DNA of 64,000 nucleotides, from positions 9,873,001 to 9,937,000 of the forward strand of contig BSYQ01000001.1 in NCBI GenBank assembly GCA_030272585.1, written 5' to 3'. The position numbers and the translations under genes were made by a program. Positions within the stretch are counted from its first letter, which is position 1; each line of letters begins with the position of its first letter. The notes under the pieces are model-generated. The model did not search any database and was not told the DNA's origin. It saw nothing but the letters and a program-made list of their open reading frames with translations. The stretch comes from Bryopsis sp. KO-2023 (taxonomy: Eukaryota; Chlorophyta; Ulvophyceae; Bryopsidales; Bryopsidaceae). Below, in pieces: positions 1-10,315 of this stretch.

Positions 1-96
1 CACCTCCTAGTCACCATCAGGCCATGACACTAGCCAAGGAAATATCCTCGGGTTGAACTCTAATGGAAGGATCAGATTGGGTGTTTGTTTTGACAG

Positions 97-3000
97 GAAT
101 TGAACAATAAAAACCCCAAGCTTTGGCCTCTACGGCGACAAGCTGCCATCCTTGCTGGTGCATGGGTTTCCGAACTGAAAGATGAAGATCGGACGGTGGC
201 ATATCGAGGATTGGCTGGACTGCTGTCGGAGGCGGACCTGTGCTTGAAATTGACTGCTGTGAGCGTCCTTCGGCTTCTAATCGACGATTGGGCTTTTCAA
301 GAAAAGAATTTCGTGGAGTTTGCTGGGCCTGTGTTAGAATCTCTCGCCCAGGTGTTGCAGTCGGCGGAAGACTTGGAAACACAGATAAAGGTGTGAGTGC
401 AATCAATCCTGCCACCAAGCCCCTCAAAAAAAAAAATAATAATAATAAACGGTTGAAAAAAAATCTTCGTCAGTGCAAGGCCAGTCAGCCCTTGCAACAG
501 AAAAGTGTGATGAATCTGTTGGATTCAGAATCAAAATTTTAAACTGATCGACAACGAGCAGAAATGTGTTGAAATTTGAAATATATGTTTGTTTCTTACG
601 TTAGCTTGGATTTTTTTTGAATTTTTTTTTTTCAGGTTTTTGGGTTGGTGAACGTGATTGTGGAGAGAATGGGGGATGAAGTGAAGCCATTGGCTGGGGG
701 CCTCGTTCAACTGTTGCCCAGGGTGTGGAATCAAGGGGAGGGTCAGAGTCTGCTGAGAATGCAGGTCTGTCTGGCAGCATTTGTATTTATTTATTTTATA
801 AAAGAAAAAGAAAAAGCAAACAGCGCTCCAATAGACCAACATCTTCCAAAACACGAAAAGAACCGCCTACTCTCATTTGGATGTTCATTTCTTTTACCAG
901 TTTTTTCAAATCAGTTTATCCTTTTTCACGCCGAAGTCTCCCAGGGGGGATTTGTTTTCTGACCTAAAGTAGATTTCTGAACACCGAAAAGCGTATTTCA
1001 AAACAAAATTTCGGTCTATGAAATTGCAGCGCATTTACTGTACAGGTCTTGACAGCCTACCAGCATTTGTTGAATGCGATTGGGGCGGAATGCCCGGCCA
1101 CATTTCCCTGGTTGGTACCTGCTATTGCTTATTCCATCGATGTGGACCAGCCAGAGTCGCTGGTATTGTTGGAGGATGGACTCAACCTCTGGCTGGTGGC
1201 ACTGAGGAATACCACAGAAACTCAGGGTGGAGTGCTATTGGATTTGTTCCCCCATGTGGCCAGAATCATGGAAAGATCCACAGGTGCGAAACGTAATATT
1301 GATATGTTGAATGGATAAGATTTGTGGGTTTAGGGGTTACGTAATATTGATATGTTGAATGGATAAGATTTGTGGGTTTAGGGGTTACGTAATATGCGGT
1401 AAGGATTCTGATCTGTGGAGGGACCATACCCTTGAAGTTTTGAATTTTTTTTGGTAAGTTATATGCTTGTTGATATTGACACATTTGAAAAACTTGCCCA
1501 CATCTTCATCCATTGAAATGTTGACTCACCGACATTTCTGAAAACAGTACCTACAGCATATTTCATAGCAACTTTTTCGACGATTTTGTTCTTTACAGGT
1601 GAACTGTGGGTCTGCATGCAGATCCTTTCCAGCTGCGTGCTTTTGGGTGGAATTCCGTTCATATCCAAATTCGCTGCTAAAATTGCATCCCAATTCTCGG
1701 CACTGATCGGGGACATTCGGGATGCTGCCTACAGAGTCATTTCGCCCACGATGGAAAACATTTTGAGGGTGGCCCCGGCCGAAGGGGCGATGCTGTTGAA
1801 AGGACCTTTGGTTAAGTTGACGAAAGTATTGCTGATGCCGTCTGGAGATGCAGGGGTGGCGATGGGGGCGAACACGATCGTGTTTTCGGCAGTCACTGTG
1901 GTGTTTTCGAGGGTCATTATGTGGAATGCTATGTTTCTGGTGGAAGCGCTGCAAGAAGCTGCCAACTCCGGGGAATTTGGAGGGACGGATGGTATGGCGA
2001 TTGATGGGTTGGCTGACTGGATTGATGTCGACGTTTGTTGATTCAATTTATGTATATGTTTTGGATCAAGGATTTTGCTACATATGTACAAATATATATA
2101 TATAGCAGATATAATGTATATATATATACCAGCTTAGTTGGGTGGTGTTTGTGATGGCAGGCTTGAAGGTGTTTTTTTCTTTCCTGGACCTGTGGCTGGA
2201 GCAGTTTGACGCAATCGCATCGGAAACTGCAAGGAAGCTGAGCGCTGCAGCCCTGTCCAATCTGCTGCCCTTGCCATTTCCAGGAATTTTGGAGAGGCTC
2301 GATGTAATCTTTGCCAATTTGACGACTGTGTGCGGTGAGCTGGAGGATGGCTTAGACAACGAGAAGAAGCTGGATGGTTTCAGTTCATACGGATACGACT
2401 TTTCTAGTACGATTGGAGGAAATAGCACAAGCATGGATGGGGCCATAGTTCTCTCCGAAAATGCTCAACCCGAAGCTGACAGGAAACGAGTGGTAATGAA
2501 TGAGTGGCATGGCTTTTGCATTTTTGAATCCTTGGAAAAGACTGGTCCCATTGGATGTATGTTGAAACAATTTCGAAAAAAAGTGCCCTCGATTTTTTTC
2601 GTATGTACATATTTTTCCAGGTTTTTCGACTGAATTTATACAAAACTGGCAAGAGCTAATTGAAAGTTTAGCCTGGGCAGCATCTCTTTGCTGCAGAGTT
2701 GTCACAATCTCAATTGTTCAGTCCATGTTCCAATAATAGTTTCCACAGCCATGACGAATTGACTGTTCATTTTAATCCCTTCTGTGTTTCTTGCAGTGTG
2801 GGTTTGGTGGTGTAGCACCAAATCCAGTCCAGCAATCATAGCTATTTTAGATTGTGTTGATTTTTTGGAAGCAAAAATGTGGTGAATCAGGCCACCCTCT
2901 GCAATACATTGATGTTTTCTGTGGTTGTGTTCAGCTGCACGAGAACGACCCCATCAATACTGCGAAAATCAGCACCTGCTTGAAGCAAAAACTGGAGGAG

Positions 3001-3105
3001 GCTGCCAGAGTGCATGGAGATAACCTCACGAAAGCGTTCAATCAATTGGATCCTGCAATCAAGAACACCATAGAAAGGATCGTCAAGTCGCAGAAACCTG
3101 GTTGA
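97..3105 (+). CDS. IPO11: Importin-11-like karyopherin, C-terminal half (5' end outside window)
   Basis: Karyopherin-beta family nuclear transport receptor; importin-11 imports cargo such as ubiquitin-conjugating enzymes across the nuclear pore. Six exons are readable: 97-390, 636-764, 1046-1283, 1599-1991, 2161-2492 and 2935-3105 (stop TGA). They join in phase to 518 residues, about half of the usual ~1000, so the N-terminal Ran-binding part lies upstream. Support is the ordered series of helical-repeat segments that follow the importin-11 C-terminus: LRRQAAILAGAW, VIVERMGDEVKPLAGGLVQ, a LLEDGLNLWLVALRNT segment (family: LLEDGLELWL) and the closing NDPINTA...LKQKLEE block before the stop. 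The 1991/2161 junction was chosen because phase (1/1) and alignment to the family both fit; a read-through alternative hits a stop. Intron 1284-1598 contains a 48 bp tandem duplication. Confident on family, moderate on exact junctions. Confidence 0.85.
1293..1388. repeat. 48 bp tandem duplication in an importin-11 intron
   Basis: Two identical 48 bp units (1293-1340 and 1341-1388), followed by the first bases of a third. They lie wholly within the intron between 1283 and 1599, so the coding sequence is untouched. Confidence 0.95.
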
Positions 3106-3935
3106 AGTTACAGCAGCGACATGGTTTTGCATGGATGGATGGATAGCGAATGTTCATTGTACGAATAGGCTGTGAACAGACAAACCACACATTTTCACTT
3201 GATGCTTAAATCACATGTGGCCTGAATTCTGATGGGGTGGGTGGTGCCTTGATGTTGATCCTCATCAACTACAAGAAACACGAATTACTGGTAGCCAAGG
3301 AAGCAAAAGGAGAGCTTGCCTCCCACCAGCTGCCGTCTCGACGGACTGGCTCGAAATCAAACTTGTCACAGGGTCGGGTGGAACTAATGTCCAAGGAAAT
3401 GAATGTACAAGTGAGCATTCCTTCAAAACCCAAGGAAGCTCCAGAGATCATGTCAATGGAATGAAGTGCGCAGTTAAATTTCCATTATATCTTCCCTGCA
3501 ACACCAGCCTTCATCCGTCTGCACACAAACAGGCACGTGTATGCCCAACAGCCTGGGCTCAGGCCCAGTTTGTGCATAGCGGAGCCAAAGATGGTGCGCT
3601 TTTCGAAACTGCTTGGAGCATTTCGAAAAAAGACTCCTGTCCACAACACCAAACAGACTTTGCCTGCTGCATGAAAAATGCCACTTGCGATATCCGCTTT
3701 CTATGTGTTGGCGAGGGTCGAACAATAACGGCTGGCTACCAACAAAAAACCCAGCAAGCTTGGACGACTTCACTTCAAAGTTGGGAGTAGTAAACAAGAG
3801 TTTTGAACCAAACACTCGGCGCGTTTCCATGTTTCGATGCAAAGAAAAAAGTTAAGAACGCAAGCGAAAGGAGAAGGAGTTTTGTTTTACGTGAAAACAA
3901 CGCCGAGTGTGTAAACCCAAACATCCTCACCGGCC
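3106..3935. other. Importin-11 3' flank, no recognisable gene
   Basis: Presumed 3' UTR and spacer. Two open stretches on the plus strand (3237-3464 and 3461-3790) overlap end to end but show no family motif, no convincing splice context and ordinary composition. I treat them as chance. Confidence 0.5.
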
Positions 3936-4430
3936 AAGGGGTACTCCCCCCAAGCCGTGAAATGATGACTTCTCCCGGCTTCGGCTTGGGATTGGTCTGA
4001 TCACGGTCTTGGGGGCTACCTTATGCTGGGCTCTCCTAAGGGGGGAGACTCGATTATTCGGCCTCGTGTCGGATCTTCGGGGTCCTCCCAAAGAGGGCCG
4101 AGGATCCGGGTTGTTTTACTTCCCTTCGGGATTAGTTTCTCCCGTAAAAAAACGAGGTAGCTCTCGTGTCGGACGAGAAAAGAGGTTCGACTCCTCTAGC
4201 TACCGTTTCCTTATCCCTCTCTCATTTTTTTATCTCTTATCTCTTATAATTATCATACTTCCACTCTTTGTAACATTATCTAACTCTTTGTCCCTAAAGT
4301 TAATCAATCCATGGATACAAAAATTAATGGAATTTCTTTTTCTCAGAATAAAGTTCAAAATAGACTTTCCCACATATGGCTCGATTCACTTATATACTTA
4401 TTGAAATTGTATATTATGTGAAGTCCAGTT
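3936..4430. other. Possible organellar DNA insert (hairpin-rich block plus AT-rich block)
   Basis: The first 250 bases carry several GC hairpins with CTTCGG or TTCG loops (near 3977-3992 and 4118-4145), then a tRNA-like fold (4156-4204). An abruptly AT-rich stretch follows, holding a 36-codon frame from ATG 4310 to TGA 4420. This mix is typical of mitochondrial or plastid intergenic DNA in algae and unlike the flanks. I do not recognise the short frame. A nuclear copy of organelle DNA is the simplest reading, but an unrelated repeat is possible. Confidence 0.35.
4156..4204 (+). other. tRNA-like fold with one arm missing
   Basis: A 7 bp acceptor-type stem (GGTAGCT at 4156-4162 with AGCTACC at 4198-4204) encloses a 4 bp hairpin (CTCG/CGAG, 7-base loop) and a perfect T-arm (AGAGG, loop TTCGACT, CCTCT). 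Only one arm sits where a tRNA has both D and anticodon arms, so this is a truncated or armless tRNA-like structure, not a normal tRNA. The candidate anticodon loop lacks the conserved U33. Confidence 0.4.
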
Positions 4431-5179
4431 TACAGAACAACTGTGTTTCCTTATTTTCGAAAAGAGAGGCGAGTCATCTTCGCACGACCCTCAGTTCGCT
4501 GTGTTGAAAGGGAGGTCTCCAGCAAAACAAAAACTGCTGTGACTGTTGATCTTGTTGGAGAAACCCCCTGCCGCAACACAGAGCAACTGCATCGGGTATG
4601 ACGTTGCAACGTCAATTGGTAACTTCCCTTTCCTTCGAAATCAGTGGCTGTGGGATTCCAAGCCCCCGAACTTGTCGCAGATTTGGGGAAGAGAGTCTCC
4701 TTGTTCGATGGTGGTCGTTGTTGGGGATTCAGAGCAAGAAAGCCGATCAGTGGAGAGTGATTTAAGGAAATTGCGCAAGTCGCTCCCCTTGTCCAAGGAG
4801 GGAGCTGCCGCAGCTGTGAGTGTCGCGACAGCAGTTAATGGTCTTTATCCTACGTGATCGTTGTGGCGCCGACTTTTGATCGTCTTCTCAGTTCCGACAG
4901 GAACAACGGTTCAACAGCATACTCCACCGCGGTATATCGAAGGCGCTGGTTTCTCATTACACTTGGAACGAACGGAGCTAAATCTTTCATCAAGGCAAAG
5001 TACCAACCGTTTCTGGTGATGCGCCTCTGAATGATGAGGTGCTTTGTCCCCAGGCTGAGCTCGTCAAGCTATGCTCCAATGCGGCGCTTGTGGAGATGGG
5101 GCTCGGGCCGCCCCCAATTTCAAGTGCCCCCAGGAATCTGGACAGGATGCCCATCCGTCATAGAGTCAAAGCTGTGCAG

Positions 5180-5971
5180 GTAGAAAGGTCCCGATCGTGA
5201 ACACGCTGGCGGCTGGTTTTCAACATCGCATGGAGATATTGAGGGTCATGGAATGGGGTGTGCAGAATTTCATAAGCTCCTTTAGGTACAACTACTATCC
5301 TGGCTACCACTTCAATGTTAACAAACAGAGGTCGTTTGCGAGAATAATGGACACGGCGCGCGACATGCTCCGTGACATGCTTCCCATTAAATGCATCGAA
5401 GCGGTTTTCATTGGCATGTATCTCACTTGTGGGTGGGTGGGCATCGACAGGCTCCCCATATCATTTAAAACAACTTGCAAAGGGCAAGTTTACAGGTGAG
5501 GAACAGCGACAGATCACTGAGCAGAAACCCGTAGCGCGTAGGTTTGTGTTTAGCTCACAGAGTGTTGGTGTTTGCATAACACTGTGTTATTAATATGTGC
5601 GTAGGCATATTGTTCTATTGATACACCACCGGGCGACGAAAAGATATGGAGTGCTGGGTATCAGCCGCAGGGACAATCTTATGTACAAAGATATAGCTTT
5701 CAAGAGTCTCTCGGAGATAGTCACTGAATTTAAGGAGTGCTACAAGAAATGGAATCACAAGCTTGTGAAGGTTCACGTCGGTCTCTCAGCCGAGCACAAC
5801 CCCTACTCAACTGGCCCCGTTTGCTGGCGATGCTGCACGCTTTCCATAGTGGATGACAATTGGGGGTCAGTGTGCGCAACGCTTGACGAGTATGGGTCCA
5901 AGGTCAGCCAGATCCAAGAGAAGTACAGAATTACTGGAAATGCTCCAGATTTTGCAGAGAAGTGTTACTAG
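5180..5971 (+). CDS. Vasohibin-like tubulin tyrosine carboxypeptidase (5' end unresolved)
   Basis: Vasohibins are transglutaminase-like cysteine proteases that remove the C-terminal tyrosine of alpha-tubulin on microtubules, usually with the small partner SVBP. Two exons are clear: 5180-5495 and 5605-5971 (stop), joined in phase 2. The catalytic region matches the family: Cys in LPIKCIEAV, His in the YRHIVLL junction and Ser in GISRRDNLMYK, so the Cys-His-Ser triad is present. The PISFKT motif just before the intron is also a family hallmark. The protein ends soon after the core and lacks the long basic tail of animal vasohibins. Upstream, 4708-5179 has coding-looking pieces (a GTGAGT donor near 4816, an acceptor near 5051), but I could not join them in one frame. 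An alternative model ends an upstream exon at 5179. No SVBP-like gene is visible in the window. Confidence 0.85.
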
Positions 5972-7436
5972 TGGCGTGGTTTTTGAAAAAGGAGGGGCGG
6001 GGGTTGCAGTCGATGTTTCATTCTGTAGAGCAAGAGGATGGGGTTTACCACCGATATTTTTTGTGCATGTATCTTTCTCTTGGGAAAAAGAGATCAAGGA
6101 ATCCATTTGCTCTAAGGAAAGAAAGTGAGAATCGGGTGGGTAATTTTGTTGCAGTGAAATTCAAACACTTGTATTGATTGTGTTTGCTACACATCCCTCC
6201 TCAAAAACAACCCTCCCCAGCTAACAATTAATATCCACTGGAATCGGCCCATTTGGTATTTTCGAGGTGTTTTCTTTATTACAAAAATAGAAACAAGCAG
6301 TGCACAATGTGGCACAAGATTCCTAGGGAAAAGAAACTCAGAAAAAAAAGGGGGATTCCTATCCCCCCTCCCTCCTTTCTTTTTCGTTACAAGGTAATGC
6401 TTGTTCTTCCTTGTTTTCAAGTGAGACTGGATTTCAGCTTGTGCATGATCCACCAGCCAAATAATTCTCCCAGATTGAAGGACGAAACTTAATGAGGGGA
6501 GGGTTTTAGGGGTTTCAAACATCAAATCAATTATTTTAGGGGTTTTGTAGAGAAATGTTGATGGTCATTCGATGCAAGTTCCAGTTTCAGAAATTCTGGG
6601 AAAGAAAGGGTCTTTTCGGGTGAAACAGGCGTTCTTGTTGCTAAAAGTGGAATTTCTACTAAGAATCGCTGTAGTTTCATGCAACTGCCACCCCCCTTCC
6701 ATACATCCCAGTCTCGCCGCTGTGTCGCAGCGATAACGCATGCTCGCGCGAAAAAAAAAGGGCATCTTTCGCGACACCATCCCAAATTCGGAATCTATCG
6801 ATTCCTGCCCCGCAACGAAGGTTTTCCGCACTCCCACCCTCAACGATCGAGGCAACGCTTTCTTTCCGTTTCAAACGTTCACTCGCCTGGCGACGTGCAC
6901 TGCGTGCTGTGCTTTCTACTTCCGGCTGTGAATTTCTCCACTGAAATCGAATGGACCTGGCTGGGCCGAGCATAACAGGTCAGCTCGGTCCAAAGAATAT
7001 ATCCCCCTTTCGTTGCTCGAGAGTCAAGAATTCGGTTCGATCGTTTTCTCCGGTCGTTTGCGCTCAAAGGACGACGAAAGGGAGGGATGAGAATCGAGGT
7101 CGTCGATCCGGTGCTATCGGAAAGCTCAGAGCTACCCTCCAAAGGTCGCAGCAAGTGCGTGTCCTTTTCCAGGAACAGAAAAATAAAAGCGAAAAAAGAA
7201 AAAAAACCCACCCACATCGATGCTTTCTTGGTTCAGGAGTTCAGGCAATCCATATACTCAAAATTTTTTAAATACAACTGTTTTTGATGTGGTGTGCAAA
7301 TCTACCTCAAAATTGTGGCAGTTTTTTCTCTTCCCCAGTTAATCTCTCTAAAAAAAATAATAAAAAAATAAATAAAATAGTGTGTTATCTTTCTGCATTT
7401 TATCGAACTAAAACGCCCCTGTTTTTGTTGGGTTAG
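5972..7436. other. Vasohibin 3' flank and patatin 5' region
   Basis: No complete gene. A frame with ATG at 7087 may hold the first exon of the patatin gene (about 20 codons before several weak donors around 7140-7170), but none joins cleanly in phase to the exon at 7437. The rest is low-complexity A- and G-rich spacer. Confidence 0.4.
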
Positions 7437-9033
7437 GATGAGGAAGAAAGCGCAGCATCAAACGATACTGAGGAGCAGCCGAGGAATGGCTTTCCTCGAC
7501 GCTTCCTCAAATACCTGAGCACCACACCATCCCCTCTCATCGAATCCAACATCAACCTCTTCCGCCAAGGGTTCCAAACCTTGGACACGGAAGAAGAGCA
7601 AACCGATGGACAACTCATAGAGGGGGAGTCTGGCATGGAGCTGGAATTCCCCAACGCCACTCACTCTTTTCAAGACGACTCTTTCCCTGCACAGTTTAGC
7701 AATGTCGATGTGTATTCGCTGCCCCTCGGACTCAAACTCAATCACCCCACCATGAGGGTCCTCGAAGAAAGATGGCGAGGAAACAGCAAACCCGGCCAGC
7801 GAAGGGATGATTTCAAAGTCGGGCTGGTTGTGGAAGGGGGTGGGATGAGGGGGGCGGTGACTGGAGGCATGTTGATGCAATTGCATGATTTGGGCATGAA
7901 GGATGTCTTCGACGCCGTCTACGGAAGCTCTGCTGGAGCAATCAATGCTACGTATTTCCTGTCTGGCCAGGTGTGTTCGACAGGGAAATTTTTCATTGTG
8001 TGTGTTTGAAATCTCTGCCACATGTTGCAAAAAAATCTGGCGAAAACAAACCTTAAAAACACCATCAGCGTGAGGCAACAAATCATTCTCTGGCTTTTGA
8101 TACATGGAATCCTCACTCACAAGACTGAAATTTCCACATGGTTGGGAGTTTGAAACAGGCGGGCGGGCGGGGGGGGGGGGGGGGGGGGGGGGGGTATTTT
8201 TTCATTTTTTTGGTTTTGTACCTTGATTTATGTTTGTCAATGATGACTCATCTCAAGTGTATGATTGGATGCAGAATCAAGGGCTGGATGTGTACTTTGA
8301 ACATTTGTCCAATGCCAACTTCATGAGCTTCCGTCGGATGTTCAGTAAGGACCCCGTGATGGACTTGGACTACTTGGTGGATGATGTCATGCACAAAAGG
8401 CTGCCATTGCTCTGGGACAAGGTGCTTGCATCAGAGGTGCCCTTGAAAGTCATCGCATCCTCGCTGGACTCCCTCAGCTCCGTAACATTGGAAGGATTCC
8501 GATGCAAGCATGAACTGATGGAGGCGCTCATGGCGTCCGCCAATGTTCCAGAAATAGCTGGACCTCCTCGGACCGTCAATGGGGAGCGGCTGGTGGATGC
8601 TGCTGTGTTCGAACCCATCCCTTATCAAGCGGCCGTGAAAGATGGATGCACGCATGTGTTGGCACTCTGCAGCAGGCCGAGGTCAAAGACGGGCACCAAA
8701 GGGGCTGTGGGGAAAGCTATGAAAGGATTGATGACTTTGGCCATTAAACGAGTGGTGCTGAATCCCCCGTACATGAGAGCAGCATGGCAAGCCGAAGTAG
8801 AGAAAACCGCTCAGAATGGGGGTATTAGTCAGGACGATTTATTGTTGATGAGTATGGTGGAAGGATTCAGGGGGGTTACCCCTGGCATCGGGGGGCATGT
8901 TTTGCCGTTGTATCCACCGGCCGATTTGGGGATTCAGCCCACCTGCTTGGATGCTGACATCTTGCGGAAAGGTGCAGACAAGGGCAGGAGGGAAGTGGAT
9001 GATTTGTTTCTGCCGCTGATTAGACCGAGATGA
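7437..9033 (+). CDS. Patatin-like phospholipase / acyl hydrolase (first exon unresolved)
   Basis: Serine lipid acyl hydrolase of the patatin fold. Exons 7437-7970 and 8275-9033 (stop) join in phase 0 and give 430 residues. The oxyanion-hole glycine motif GGGMRG is at about 7834-7851. The nucleophile elbow GSSAG (GXSXG) is at 7923-7937. The catalytic aspartate lies in ERLVDAAVFEPIP of the second exon, where D-A replaces the common D-G. The YFLSGQ and VMDLDYL segments resemble bacterial and protist patatins rather than potato tuber patatin. An acidic Ser/Glu-rich stretch opens the known part. The intron carries a long G run. The gene is followed after about 1.3 kb by the convergent dehydrogenase. 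A lipid-remodelling role is inferred from the family only; no targeting signal can be judged without the true start. Confidence 0.85.
8160..8194. repeat. G-rich run in patatin intron
   Basis: A GCGGGCGGG stretch runs into roughly 25 uninterrupted Gs, followed by a T-rich tract. It sits inside the intron 7971-8274. Its length is likely uncertain in the assembly. Confidence 0.9.
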
Positions 9034-10315
9034 AAATTTGCCCCAACTTACGTGCACCCAACATTTAGGCATAATTGAACAGAGAGAAAGAATCTATTGA
9101 TGGTGGAGGGATGCTCAACTCCACCAAGTTGGAAAAACAAGAAAAAAATCCCTTTGTACCTCATGGTCCAGTTTGAGAAAAGAAACAACCGTCAAATCTG
9201 TAGTGCCCCCACCCAATCCCAATCGCAATCTTTTGACGATTTCCCTTGATGTAGGTAGATAGTTGATCTGGCATTGATTTATTTTTCTTTTGTTCTTTTT
9301 CTTTTGTTTACTGGACGTTTACCTTTTTTTTTTCTCGTCTGTGAGGAAGGATAGCTCCATTATTGAGATTCAACGCCACTGAATGGGGTGGTTGCATATG
9401 TGTGTATTGGTTTTTCCGTTTTTGGGCAGCTGATATGCACTGTTTTAATTGTCATTATGAGAGGAGGGGGCTGACTGTGCTCCTCTGTGTATAAGGATTG
9501 GAAGATATATATTTATTTGTATATATATATCTGTTTATTGCATGCATTGAAATGAACCTCTGTCTGGTTTGTTTACGTCGGGAGGTTTCCACACAGAGAG
9601 GGGGGGGGGAAAGGTATCCGCAGCAAATGTATGAAGGAAGAAATAGATGGTTAGCTTAGAGGAGAAAAACTCAAGGAAAGAAAACTGTGATTTTTTTATA
9701 GTTTGGTTGGTTTTTTTGGGGGGGGGGACGTGGTTTGATTTTTGGTTCTGTTGGGGGGTTTGAAAAGGTTGGGAGGGTTTACTGGCTGTGTTTTTTTACC
9801 GGACATGATAATATTCGCTGTCGCTGTAATGAGGATGAGAAATTATGCCTGTCAAATTGCTTTCAGAGGTTTTCCCACAGTTTGCTGCTTCGTTGTATGG
9901 ATGGTATGTAGTTCACACAGCATCCCCCCAATGTTGGGGGTTTTCTCGGAGCGAACGGCAGAAGCAAGGGAAGAACTACCATGAAACTCATTGGTACTGG
10001 TTGGGTGCCTAATCTTTTTGTCAACAGTTGGTGAATGAGTGTTGGAGTGTCGGGTGGAAAACCAAAACCAAAACCGAAAGCGCAGTGATGCAAAATACGA
10101 AATGGGTCCAAAACGGAGTGGAAGAGAATCAGGCTGATTTGGTGTGATTATTGATATTGATTGGGCACTTGGTGCACCAACTTTTCGCTACTTGAAAGTG
10201 GGATTTGCTCACCATGGTGTTTCATAGCTTTAAAGTAGGAAGACCCACTAGACCTCCCAAAAAATCCCCCAATCCAGGAAAGAAAACAAAAACACCCCGA
10301 ACACAAGGAAACAAT
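9034..10315. other. Convergent intergenic region
   Basis: Lies between the stop codons of the patatin gene (+) and the dehydrogenase (-). T- and G-rich, with several short homopolymers and TATA-like microsatellites (9500-9540). No coding frame with recognisable content; presumably two 3' UTRs. Confidence 0.6.

Noticed and set aside
3237..3790. Two short overlapping plus-strand frames as a gene after importin-11
   Set aside because: No domain, no splice sites that join them, no conserved-looking pattern.
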